NCBI GenBank assembly: GCA_037176845.1
Contig: JAYKXP010000321.1
Span: 1 to 27,015 of the forward strand
Origin: Paramarasmius palmivorus
Taxonomy: Eukaryota; Basidiomycota; Agaricomycetes; Agaricales; Marasmiaceae
Length of the DNA stretch: 27,015 bases
Reading direction: 5' to 3'
The notes beneath the pieces are model-generated. The model was not told where the DNA came from, did no database searches, and saw only the letters and a list, made by a program, of their open reading frames with translations. The translations under genes were made by a program, and so were the position numbers. This document shows, piece by piece, positions 9,615-19,665 of this stretch; position 1 is the stretch's first letter; every line of letters starts with the position of its first letter.

Positions 9615-10058
9615 TGTCATGACCGTACCACTCGGACACTGACATCCGGAGATAACCTCGTGTCCGGAAGTACCTCGGAAGCATCAACATGTGTTTACCT
9701 TCATCCGGAGCTTATGCCTCATGTTCTATTATCTTCCGGATATATGCCTCATGTCTATACTCGTCGTTTTCCGATATTCTGATATGTTTCCTTATTTATA
9801 TATTCCTTTGTTCTGTTCCGTTTAGAGATACTTGGCACCGTACTTGTATATAAGACATAGGATACAGTTCCTGTATCTCTAACAGAATAATAAACGTTAT
9901 CTCTGCCAATCTCCGTACTTCCTCTATCTTCCTATTCGCTCTCAAGCCGTGGGTCAGTAGGGCTGTTGTGTAGAACTTCAGCAACTGTTACCTTCCGAGG
10001 TCCTCCACCTTCCGGTGGTACTCCGGACCTCTTTTATACCTCCGGCACGGATCTGACA
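9615..10058 (+). mobile_element. LTR (444 bp) of a Ty3/Gypsy-type retrotransposon, 3' copy
   Basis: It begins TGTCATGACC and ends GGATCTGACA, giving the 5-bp TGTCA/TGACA terminal inverted repeat usual for LTRs. It is preceded by a polypurine tract. Inside are a TATATAAG promoter box (9847-9854) and an AATAAA polyadenylation signal (9889-9894) in the expected U3-R order. The sequence is rich in TCCGGA-like words, as is the adjacent antisense coding region. No second LTR was found and no gag-pol lies to the left, so the element is truncated or non-autonomous. The 3' flank starts GATAG, which would be the target duplication if the 5' end were known. Confidence 0.65.
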
Positions 10059-11867
10059 GATAGTGACGTGGTTTTGGTGAGTTTACATCGCATTTTGAGG
10101 AATATATGGGTCATCTGAAGGTGTTGTTCTAGGTAAGTATAGGAGACGTTAGCAAGGATCAAAGACAAACCTTTGTCATCTTGCCCGGTAAAATCAGTAG
10201 TGGAGCTGGCTGTGTGTTCCTGGGCTGCGGGCGCTGGCTTGGTGCAGCCTTTTAGCTTTGTATATAGGTGCCAGAAATGTAATTTGTTGTGGAACGAAGA
10301 CATTCAGAGACAATGTTCTCCTTTTGCCCAGCGGGTTGAGCGGGTGTGCCTAAATCGGATACCCTAACCCGTACCCGTACCCGCAAACGGGAAAACCCGT
10401 AACCTGGTCAATACCCGAGAAACCTGAGCTGTTCCTTACCCGCTTGTACCACCATTTACTGACAGTTACTGACACTGACTGTGCAGTTATTTCTAGTTCA
10501 CTTAGTATCTATTATTGTACCTTTAGGATTATCTTTTATCCCCTACTCATGTATAAAAGCTAGACAGAAAACCTACATACAACATTGAATCACATAGAGT
10601 TGTGTTCTCTCAACCCCTTTGGTCATCTGCTATTGTTTATTCACGCTTACCTGCGCTATCGCTGCTAGCAGAGTTCAATCTAAAACTCTGACAACCACTT
10701 CCATCGCCGTCATCATTGCTCCCACTGCTTGTTGTCATCACTGTTCTCAGCGCCGCCTTCGCTGTCATCAACATTATCCTCGTTGCTATCGACACTGTCC
10801 TCATGTCAGTACCATCCTTGCCGCTGTCGGTGATGTCTACTAATCCTTTGCTTGTCTTCAACACTCTAGGACTTGCTATCATCCCTTAAACACTGCCTCA
10901 ATTGTGTTGTGTATCATTGGCATATAGGTATGTCACATCCTTCGTCAAGCATAACCTAACCTAACACTTAGGCCAACACTTTGCCTCACATGGACCTTGA
11001 CATACTCATCACTCACATCTTACTCTCCGCTCCACCACTGTCGTCTGACCACTGTCTTTGCTCTCCCAGATCAACAGGTATGTCATAGGACCTATTAGGT
11101 GTCCAACCCATACTAATGTCAATCCACTCTTTTTCATCAGGTGTATGCGCTGCTAATGTCTTGAATACGATGACAGATACCTGACTGTATGTGCCTCATT
11201 CTTTTTTGTTCTTGAGGTATGTGTTTGGCGTCCCTTACTCTCTAGTATGCACTTGCTTATATATTACATGTTAGATCATGGTGTTCCGTGGTATTTGGAT
11301 GTCATTAATGTACGATAACTATGTACTATCTGTGTACATAAACTGTGCTACATAATATATCCTGTTTTTGCTTTATGATGTGGTTTGCGATGTAACATTT
11401 GGATGATCGGTATTTCAAATTCAGAATTGTACATGTTACCAATTGGTTGTGGTTACTGCCTGCTAACTTGACGCAACTAGTCTTGAAACGCGACTCTATC
11501 CATGCTCCAGGTATTCACTGTAGATAGAGACGCAACCACCTTAACCCTGCATTACATCCTAAACCGTTCACGGCCCCATTAACCCGGCCTAACCTCCATT
11601 AACCTGGCATAACCTCCATTAACTGGTTAAGCTTTCCCTTGACTCGCAGCGAACTTAGTAAACTCGTTCTGCCTAGTCGTCAAGGTTGCAATGAGTTTGG
11701 GTAAGGTAATGGCCAGTATAGGGAGGTCATAATGGGGGGGTACCTCGGGCTTAACCTCCCTAACTTGGCACGTCAGGGTATCTGCAGGTTTCGTCAAGTA
11801 AGGGTGGTACTATCTGGGTTATGACCACTTGTCATTTTGTGTGATGTTGGACACTGTGGTGTCTACC
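10059..11867. other. repeat-rich stretch without a confident gene
   Basis: At 10365-10460 the sequence carries CCCGTACCCGTACCCG and further ACCCG words, resembling the subterminal repeats of hAT elements in basidiomycetes, but no transposase was seen. At 10928-11140 there are intron-like pieces: GTATGT to TTAG at 10928-10971, and GTATGT with TACTAAT and TCATCAG at 11081-11140. They bracket a short exon-like stretch that may belong to the 5' part of the gene starting at 11868. TAACC-type short repeats appear at 10950-10970 and 11535-11640. Nothing else is supportable. Confidence 0.4.
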
Positions 11868-12267
11868 ATGGTGAAGAAGAGTAAGCCGTTTCAAGCCATT
11901 CTCCTCTGTATCATAGCTTAAGAATGCCATTTAAGATTACTTGTCTCACTTCGTAGAATCCCACTACCAACTCGTGGTCGAGAACCCTCATGCTGCCAAC
12001 GCTCTTCCGACTATGACAATTGTTTGCCAGAACTGCAAGCATGTCGCTAACCTTCCGCTGCCAGACCAGCGATGGTACTGTGTGGTGTGTGGCCTCCGCA
12101 TTGGTTTCGTGCGTGGATGGTAAGCATGTTGGTTACTGCCTTCAGATCTCAATGTCTGACCTCGTCCATTTCAGGGACAATGTGAAGCGAACTGTCATCG
12201 GGAAAACTTACAGGTTGGTATATCCGAACCTAACCCGGTATGCACTCTCGTACTTTGATATGGGTGC

Positions 12268-12500
12268 CCGTAACTTGATATGTCAGGTTACGTGTGGTCA
12301 CAGCGACAGGGTGGGGGGTTCATGACCTAGCGTAACTCGACATAACCACCGTGACTGGACACATATATACTGTGTCCAGTTACCAATGGTCATGTCAAGT
12401 TACCAGGGGGTTATGTCGAGTTTCGGTAGGTCGTAACAAGTTTTGCTAGTTGAGTCGAGATATAGACGTCATGTCAAGTTAGTAGATGATACGTCAGTGA
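12268..12500. repeat. cluster of a degenerate TAACYYGRYATRACC repeat with an imperfect palindrome
   Basis: Variants of one 15-17 bp word occur in both orientations: GTAACTTGATATGTC (12271), GTAACTCGACATAACC (12332), GGTCATGTCAAGTTACC (12388), GGTTATGTCGAGTTT (12409) and GTCATGTCAAGTTAG (12468). The stretch 12331-12403 folds into arms of about 33 bp around a perfect ten-base core (ACTGGACACA/TGTGTCCAGT, 7-nt loop). The layout is MITE-like. Confidence 0.5.
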
Positions 12501-12779
12501 TAATGGTATCAATGGTCTGATGCTGTGTTTTCTGTACTCGCTCAATAATAATCGGAAATTTATAACATTGAAAACTACATACATACATATACTAAAACTA
12601 CAACAGACGAACATCATAGACCTGCGCAAGACTTATCAATGAGTGATAAGATGACAAAACGACCATAAGACAGTCACTAAATAGATACACGTTGTTCTAC
12701 TAGACGTACTCAGTGACCTGGGGATAAGTCCGTGAGTAGACGTAAGGTGCATTACTATGAAACTTGCCTTAGAGCATAG

Positions 12780-13480
12780 ATATGTGAAGGAGAGCTAGCA
12801 CCGCGTCGGTTTCAGCCTCCATCAATGGTGAGGTAATGACGAGCTACTTTGACTTCGTTGGTCAATAGACAAGGCTCAGGAGGATTGTACACATACCTTG
12901 ACATGTGAGAATACCGTCTTCTGCAAGATGTCTAACAGGAGTCAGCAAGCGGAGGCGTGTGCTAGGTATATGCGCATACCTTAGACGGAGTTTGATCATC
13001 TGTATTCTTGTCGGCGGCGATGTTTATGTCGAGGGAGTGACAGCGGAGTTGTTTCAACATTGATTAGAAGTGGTAGGATGGGTTTAGTCTCATACCTAGA
13101 CCTCATTAGCCAAGTGTATACTTATGCCGATGACGCGTACTCACAAGAATCTGGCCTGCTGTATTGCAGGTATCTCCGAGTACCTCTCTTCACTCTGACC
13201 TGCTCTTGCCAGTCACCACCTCCATGTCTCCGATTGACTCCATTGAGTGTCTTCAAGTTGCCGTGTTGGGAAAAAAGGGGTCCGAGTACGCGCTTGCTGA
13301 GTCAACAATGTTGCATATCGATGGAAGGCAGTAGACATGTAGAGCTCAGGTCATTGCTCGGAGAAAGGGAGCAAAGGGATTTGGTGCGGGGAAGGGGAGC
13401 GGAGATGGTGGTGGTACGAAAGAAAGAGGGAAATGTCGGAGATTGAAAATTGCGCGGATTAAATATCCCGTGACGCGTCA
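12780..13480 (-). other. possible remnant of a minus-strand, multi-intron gene (unrecognised)
   Basis: The minus strand shows several good splice signals. One is a 48-nt intron (12932-12979; GTATGC, GCTGAC branch, TGTTAG) followed by a 35-nt exon and another GTATGT donor at 12896. A further GTGAGT donor lies near 13146, with a GCTAATG branch and TCTAG acceptor (13094-13099). Upstream at about 13455-13480 there is TATTTAA with pyrimidine-rich sequence after it. I could not join the pieces into a recognisable protein. It may be a decayed housekeeping gene fragment carried in the insertion that splits the 11868 gene. Confidence 0.22.
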
Positions 13481-13829
13481 GTCTCGCCACACGTGATATG
13501 CGTCAAAAAAAATCAACAAACCGCACATCCGCAGCAACGTGTCCTCTTCCTCATCAATTTCGACGTTCCTTGTCAATTATTATGATGCACACTGTAGTAG
13601 GGGCTACCGGCATAGGCCGAGCCGGTCTAGCGGTCACGTGAGCACACTCTCTCTCTATGTAGTCATTCCTGTCGTAGCTACCTTTCCCAATCGCATCCAC
13701 CGCGTTAGCAGCAGCTAGGGCTTCCTCAGCCCCTCCTGGCCCACTCCAACACCAATGGAGAATAACCTAGTGTGTAAAATTTAAATTACCTCAGATTTTG
13801 ACGGAAGCTAACTAGGCACAACCCTATAT

Positions 13830-14095
13830 AGCTCGACATAACCTAACATAACCTAGCATGACTTGTGTAACCTGATATGACTACCGTAACTGGATATAAC
13901 CACTGAGACTGGTTATTACAAGTCATTGCATGGTCATGACTTTGCTATAACTGGTCACACTCATTTTCGGTGCGTCATGCTTTTCTGGAACTTGATCTAT
14001 CTAATCTCGCGCAGTCATAACCTTCAGAAACCGGATATTTCAAGTTATACATGGACATAACATCATGAAACTAGGTATGTCAACCGGTAAATTTT
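13830..14095. repeat. second cluster of the TAACYYGRYATRACC repeat
   Basis: Words such as CTCGACATAACCTAACATAA (13833), CCTGATATGAC (13871) and GTAACTGGATATAACC (13887) are variants of the motif at 12268-12500. A hairpin with 7-bp arms and a 7-nt loop, ATAACCA/TGGTTAT, lies at 13896-13916. This is the same loop size as the palindrome at 12331-12403. The cluster ends just before the exon-like segment at 14100, so the two clusters bracket the DNA that splits the 11868 gene. Confidence 0.45.
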
Positions 14096-14270
14096 CCAGA
14101 TGGTCCTTCACGTAACTGACAATAAATACACATCTTACGGAACCAAGGCGGTCGCTCGCAAGGCGTTCATTTTGGCGCTTGCATCGAAGGAAGCTACTGT
14201 GTTGGTCAATACGGACCACGCTGTCACCTACAATCCTGTCCCAGCTGGCGATGGATTCCTCTACCCATAA

Positions 14271-15158
14271 ACACTTGATGTATCTCTTTGATTATATCAT
14301 AGTATAATACAAGCTCTTTTTCCCGCGAACTCGTTCCAGTCGGCGGCTTACGCGGACCCACACCAAGCTAGTCAGACGTTATGGGACGTCCTTTGACTTT
14401 GCCCTATGGCATCCAATGACATCCGATGAAACCTCACTGGGCATCATGTCCCACAGAACATTTTGCTCAAGACAACTAGAAATACATTTAGGGCACTCTA
14501 TTGTGTGCAAAGCATGCATTATAAACAACTTTCACGTCCAGTAGTAGTGTACAGAGCTCAATGAGTTTGCCCTGAAGTGCCGTAAAAGCTGTAAAAGCGG
14601 CAAGTTTTTGTCCATTTGCTGATGCCGCCCCGCCCACCTGCCTGTATGGCATGATCCTGAGCATTGGGACAATGTTTTTGAACACAGAATGGACACAGTA
14701 TCAAATAATTTGAATTTCAGTTTCCTATTGTTTGAACATACTTACGATAAACATCTAGAAACACCGGGCATACCCAGTGGTGTTCAAACATTGTTTACTA
14801 GGATCCCCTGGCTGTGTGATTGGATGAAATGAATAGTGGCGTCGAATCGGACCGATAGCCGAAAGAAAGCCGTCAAGGAGAGCCTTTTACTGGCCGGATC
14901 GCTCAAGCTCAAGTGCTAAGCGCTAATCGCTAATCGCTAAACTCGAAGCACATGCTGTGTGGTTTGTCGGGGATTTTACTGGTCAGCAGGAAGAGTAGTG
15001 ACGCTTTGACGGGGATTGACGGAAAAAGTCGGATATGAGAGAGAATGACACGGAGACCGCGGTTAGCCGTGGGTACGCGTCTCTCGGCAGTTGAGTCATC
15101 TAAAACGAGAGGTAATCCTGAAAATTTCTCTTTCCCTTCAACCAATGCGTTTGGCAGA
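14271..15158. other. intergenic region and 5' flank of the PPR gene
   Basis: No gene supported from 14271 to 15044. A short direct repeat CGCTAAT lies at 14921-14939. A candidate 46-nt 5' UTR intron (15112-15157: GTAATC to TTGGCAG) ends one base before the preferred PPR start codon at 15159. An in-frame ATG at 15045 would add 38 residues by reading through that interval. Confidence 0.35.
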
Positions 15159-18100
15159 ATGCTGCCAAAAGTCGCAACTACTATCCTCCACTCGACAGGC
15201 AGAGCTGCTGCTGCCGTCCATACTCAGTCGACTATAAGAAATGTGTTACATCCACATTCAACTACATCTAGCACAGGTCACGGTTACTTCAACTCGAACA
15301 ACAGCAGCAATGGTCGAGGCGGTCGTTTTACGCACGGATACCATGGCGCATCTCGTGCAGTGACTCAAGCAAACCCAAGCTTGGCGGTAGACGACGGTTC
15401 GTTTGTACAACTTGATGAACAGGAACAGCCACACAAAACACCTTCGGCTTCCTCTTCACGTCGTCCTTCTTTCCACCGTCTGTCTCAGGCAACTCGCTTG
15501 ACTGTTCTACGGTCTGTACAGAGAATACACAGTCGCTCGTTTACTACCCCTGCAACGGACGACTCTTTGCCGCCACAAAAGACGCTACCTCCTCCGCCTC
15601 CGACGAAACCTTCTCTTTACACCGACCTCCAATCACTCTCCACCTCCACAGACACCGAGCACATTTCCCAGGTCATCTTTGCCTTTCTCTCCCATCTATC
15701 CTCCCAGTCGCCTATACCTCCTTCCCCAGAGCACTTCGAGTACGCCTTGACGGCATTACAACGCACTCGTCAACCAGGCGAACCTCTCACACTCTTCCTC
15801 ACCCTCTACCACTCTCTACTTTCCTTCAACCTCGCTCCTACTCCAAAAACCTGCGTTACCTTGCTCGACGTGCTCACTACTCGCTCAAACGAGCTTCAGT
15901 TCTCTCTTGGCGACATTGTAGCAAAGGAATTCTGGGAAGATTCCATTGCCTTCTACATTCCGCCCAAAGGCTCGCCCTACGCCGAGTCTCGCTCCCGTAG
16001 ATCCGTTGCACGGTCCAAACGTAAAGCAGACTTGGAAAAGGAGGTATATGGCATTCTTCCTATTGCGTTACGCGTCTACAACACACTGCTAGCGCTTTCA
16101 TCTCCTGTACCAGAGAGCTTGCTAGTGTCGTTACTAGAAGTGTGTGCCCTGCATGCAGACGTCCAATCTGCCCTTCAGGTCTACAAATCTCTCCCCGACA
16201 CACTCTCAGCTACCTCTCTCGCATCCATCCATGTCTCCCTTCTCAACACCCTTTCCAGAGCGGGTATGTGGTCCGACTGTCGGTCTTTATTCGAGTCCTA
16301 CACCAGTGACGCGACATTACTGGGCAAAACCCCCTACACGGAAAAGGTCAAGGTCTACAACGAAATGATCGCTGCCTCTTTCCGATGTGGTCACCCCGAC
16401 ACCGCAGTCTCCATCCTCCACGACATGCTCTCCCCTTCATCTCCCATCAAACCTGCATCCTCAACTTACACACACATCATCGCCGGTTTCTCCATCGGCG
16501 ATTCTCCTTCCATCCAACTCATGCCTCCTCGTATCACCTCCCTAGAACCCAAGGAAGGAAAGACCGACCTAGACAGCGCTCTCACATGGTTCAACAAACT
16601 CCTTTCCCAACCTACACCTCCCCATGCCTCACCTTTCGAGCCCTCAGACGAACCTACACGCCCCGAACCCACATCCTGGAAACTCATCCTAAACTCCCTC
16701 TCCTCCTCACACCTCGAAGCAGGCAACGACCTCTGGGTCCGCCTCCTCGATCTCGCTCCAGTCGATGGTATCCCCGTGAGGAGTATAGACCGAATACGAC
16801 TCGTAGAGCGCAATCTCTCCGCTTTAGATACCCTATCCTCTGCCGAACAATTAGACAAACTCTCCTTCCTCCGCGAACACGTCATCCAAACACTAGGTGC
16901 AGGACCCTGTCGTGGCATCTGGGAAGCCTATCTACGTCTCGGTCACGTAGACCAAGCAGTGGAATTCGGTGTTTCGCTGTTCGAAAAGGGCAAGGAGACA
17001 GAACGTGGACGCGAGTTGTATTTCATGCAGCTTGCTTTGGCTGTGTTTGAAGGCGACCGTGTCATGAGCTTGGAGAACCTCTGGAGGTTGTTGAACGTTG
17101 CAACGGACATGGGGATTAAGTTGACCAGGTTTGATTCCGTCAAGAGCGGGGTTGTACGTGCGTACTTTGCTGAACAGGTATGTGATTTCATTGTTTGGTA
17201 GGTGTTCGTGTACTGACGTTTCCTAGGCAAAGGACAAGCTAACTCTCGAACAATGGTGGACCGTCCTTTCATTCGCAACCGATATGCCAAGTTCCCCGGT
17301 ATTACAGATCCTTGGTGACGTCCCACCTCACGTCAAATGGGAGGACGTACCAAAGGAATTGGCCGATGCCATCGTTGGGCGTGTAGAACTCGATGGCCAG
17401 GACATTAAAGCCATGGCCGACGGTAACATGAAGCAGGGTTTATTAGAGGTCCTCGGTCAAGGTGAAGTCGAGAGTGTAGCCGAGAGTGTCAGCGCTGAGA
17501 GTGCCGAGGAAGTTAGCACCGCACCTACCAGCCCACTCATCGACACCACCCAACCGCAAGACGACCTCCCACCTTCCCTGCGCATCGACAGAACCTTCAC
17601 CCGTCAACTAGACGAGTTCATCTCCAAGCGTCTCACATTGAACATCACACGCACCGCTACAGATATTCTCTACAACACCTTCACCCGTACACTCCTCTCC
17701 CGCGCTATCGCTCCTTCCCCATACACACTCTCCAAACTCGCATCCGTATTCGCACGCGCTAACCAACTCGACCGTGTCATGCACGTCTACGCCATCTCTC
17801 AACGTGTCCTCGAAGGTCTATCCAGCGACGCCAAAGCACAAAGCGAGAGCTGGGTCGTCATTGAGAACGGCATGTGCGTCGCCTTCACCGCTTTAGGCGA
17901 CATGGACAAGGCCAATATCCATCGGTTACGCTTACTCGAAAGAGGCGCAGCGCCTTCTGCAGATGCGTATGCAGGTCTGATTCTGGGTGTCAAGGATACC
18001 ACGGATGATACCTCTGCTTCAATGGCTTTGTTCAGAGAGGCATTGGAGAGAGGTGTCAAGCCAAATCTCTACCTCTACAATAACATCATCAGCAAACTTT

Positions 18101-19130
18101 CCAAGGCACGTAAAGCCAGCGCCGCACTCGAACTCTTCCACTCGATGCGCGTACAGAGTCCCCCCGTACACCCGAGTGCCATCACCTACGGTGCAGTCAT
18201 CGGTGCATGTGCTAGGGTAGGTGATGTAACGAGTGCAGAGGTGTTGTTCAAGGAGATGGTGGCTTCTTCCCTTGCTGGGTACAGTAGAGGCAGAGGAGCG
18301 CTCAGGGTTCCACCATTCAACACGATGATGCAGGTCTATGTGAGCACGAAACCGGATAGAGAAAAGGCTTTGTGGTATTTTGAGGAGATGGGCAGGTGTG
18401 GTGTTCGACCTACGGAGCATACGTACAAGGTGTGTTTGTCTGGTTCTTTAACGGTCAAGTACTAATGAATCTTGGGTAGCTACTCATGGAAGCGTACGCT
18501 CTCGAGCCGATTGATTTACCGGCGCTGTTGAGGACCTTTGCACAGTTGCAACAAACACCAGGTCTCAAAGTCCTCTCGACACATTACGCAACACTCATCA
18601 ACGCTTATGGGTGTATCCTAAAGTCTCTTCCACACGCACTAGAGACATTCGCGTCTGTTCCAGCAACACCTCAAACACTCGACGCATTAGTGTTTGAAGC
18701 CCTCATCAACGTCTTGGTCGCCCATCGTAGGATGGATCTCGTACCCGAATACGTAGCCATGATGAACGAAAAAGGAGTACACATGACAGCCTACGTATGT
18801 AACGGCCTCATTCGTGGATACGCGAGTGTAGGGGAGATTGACAAGGCAAGAGAGGTGTTTGAGGGTATGGTTGATCCCGAGGTTGGGAGAGCTGGAAGGT
18901 GGAATCATGCACAAAGGGCCGAAGCTGAACAAGTTGAAGGTGTAGCGCCGATAGCGCCAATTCATCGTGAGCCGTCAACTTGGGAGGCCATGGTGAGAGC
19001 GGAGCTTGGGTCTGGTGAGAGGGAGAGAGCGGCTAGATTGGTACAGAGGATGGAAGGGAGAGGATACCCCGAGGCGGTGGTTAATAGGGTCAAGGGAATT
19101 ATGGTTGATTGGAGTCAAGTTTTAGTATAA
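15159..19130 (+). CDS. pentatricopeptide-repeat protein, mitochondrial (three exons)
   Basis: Exons are 15159-17177, 17227-18429 and 18480-19130. Introns of 49 nt (GTATGT, TACTGAC, TCCTAG) and 50 nt (GTGTGT, TACTAAT, GGGTAG) are both phase 0. The product is 1,290 aa. I chose the ATG at 15159 because the protein then begins MLPKVATTILHSTGRAAAAV, a basic, hydroxylated, acid-free mitochondrial presequence; the ATG at 15045 would give 1,328 aa. After a Pro/Ser-rich linker come helical-pair repeats, for example KVYNEMIAASFRCGHPDTAV, YLYNNIISKLSKARKASAA, ITYGAVIGACARVGDVTSAE, PPFNTMMQVYVS and YVCNGLIRGYASVGEIDKA. PPR proteins bind organellar RNA and support its processing or translation; the RNA target cannot be read from the sequence. 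It is intact, with no stops. It may be related to fungal Cya5-like translation factors, but that is a guess. Confidence 0.88.
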
Positions 19131-19665
19131 ATTTAGGTGAGAGGTTTTGAGACGTCTAGTTTCGACGAAGTCCTAATATGACTTAGATTATAGCTATTTG
19201 ATTACACACCCCACTCAGTTATCTGCTTATTTACTTGTTGTCGATGTCGCATCACCAGCATTTGTGTATTATAGCGCTAGTCATCGTGTATACTAGGATA
19301 CGTTACATTACGATTACAGTGAAAAAAGTACGTTAGGTAATGAATGAATGAATGAAATTTGACGCCCAGGCCGATGTTGTTTCTCTTCCACCAGCATGTC
19401 CGCCCAAACAGAGACTAGTGACATCCAAGTCCCCTCACTGACAGCAAAACAGGACTTGCAAGATCCAACAGCACCTCTTTCGATCTGTCGAAACTACATT
19501 TCCTGTATTTCATTTGTCGTCATCAAGATGGACAACCCGTTTCTGTTGTTGGACGGGAGCGGCGGAAAACAACTCGACTACAGCCTAGAATCCTAGATGA
19601 AGCTTAAATTTATAACTTGAAGACTCGCCCCCGCAAAGCCTCCCACCCCCCACTATTTTCTGCCC
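19131..19665. other. intergenic region with a small ORF and microsatellite
   Basis: This is the 3' flank of the PPR gene and 5' flank of the 7TM gene. An (AATG) tetranucleotide run lies at about 19338-19355. A 66-codon ORF at 19396-19596 (starts MSAQTETSDIQVPSL) is the only open frame. It has no recognised domain or splice signals and could be part of the 5' region of the downstream gene. I do not call it a gene. Confidence 0.3.

Larger units (their letters stand above)
11868..14270 (+). pseudogene. zinc-ribbon plus RNase H1 N-terminal (viroplasmin-like) domain gene, split by an insertion
   Basis: Exon 1 is 11868-11880, with its ATG in an ideal ACCATGG context. Intron 1 is 11881-11935 (GTAAGC...TTTAAG), exon 2 is 11936-12119, and intron 2 is 12120-12174 (GTAAGC, CTGACC branch, TTTCAG). 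Exon 3 starts at 12175. The product has IVCQNCKH and WYCVVCGL (CxxC pairs 16 residues apart), then RWYCVVCGLRIGFVRGW and NVKRTVIG. This fits the RNase H1 N-terminal hybrid-binding fold (Trp-Tyr start, Gly-Phe-x-x-Gly-Trp turn). The second half of such a domain, NKYTSYGTKAVARKAF, appears only at 14100-14270. A phase-0 splice from 12217 to 14100 would join them across 1,882 nt of repeat-bearing DNA. Without that splice, exon 3 reads into repeat and stops at 12323-12325 (115 aa). Family assignment is by motif memory. It could still be expressed as the short form. Confidence 0.42.

Noticed and set aside
10365..10400. Telomere-like or satellite reading of the CCCGTACCCG repeats
   Set aside because: Too short, and not the fungal TTAGGG repeat. 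More like hAT subterminal repeats, but with no element identified.
16385..17050. 221-codon ORF overlapping PPR exon 1
   Set aside because: Arg/Pro/His-rich shadow frame inside the coding exon.
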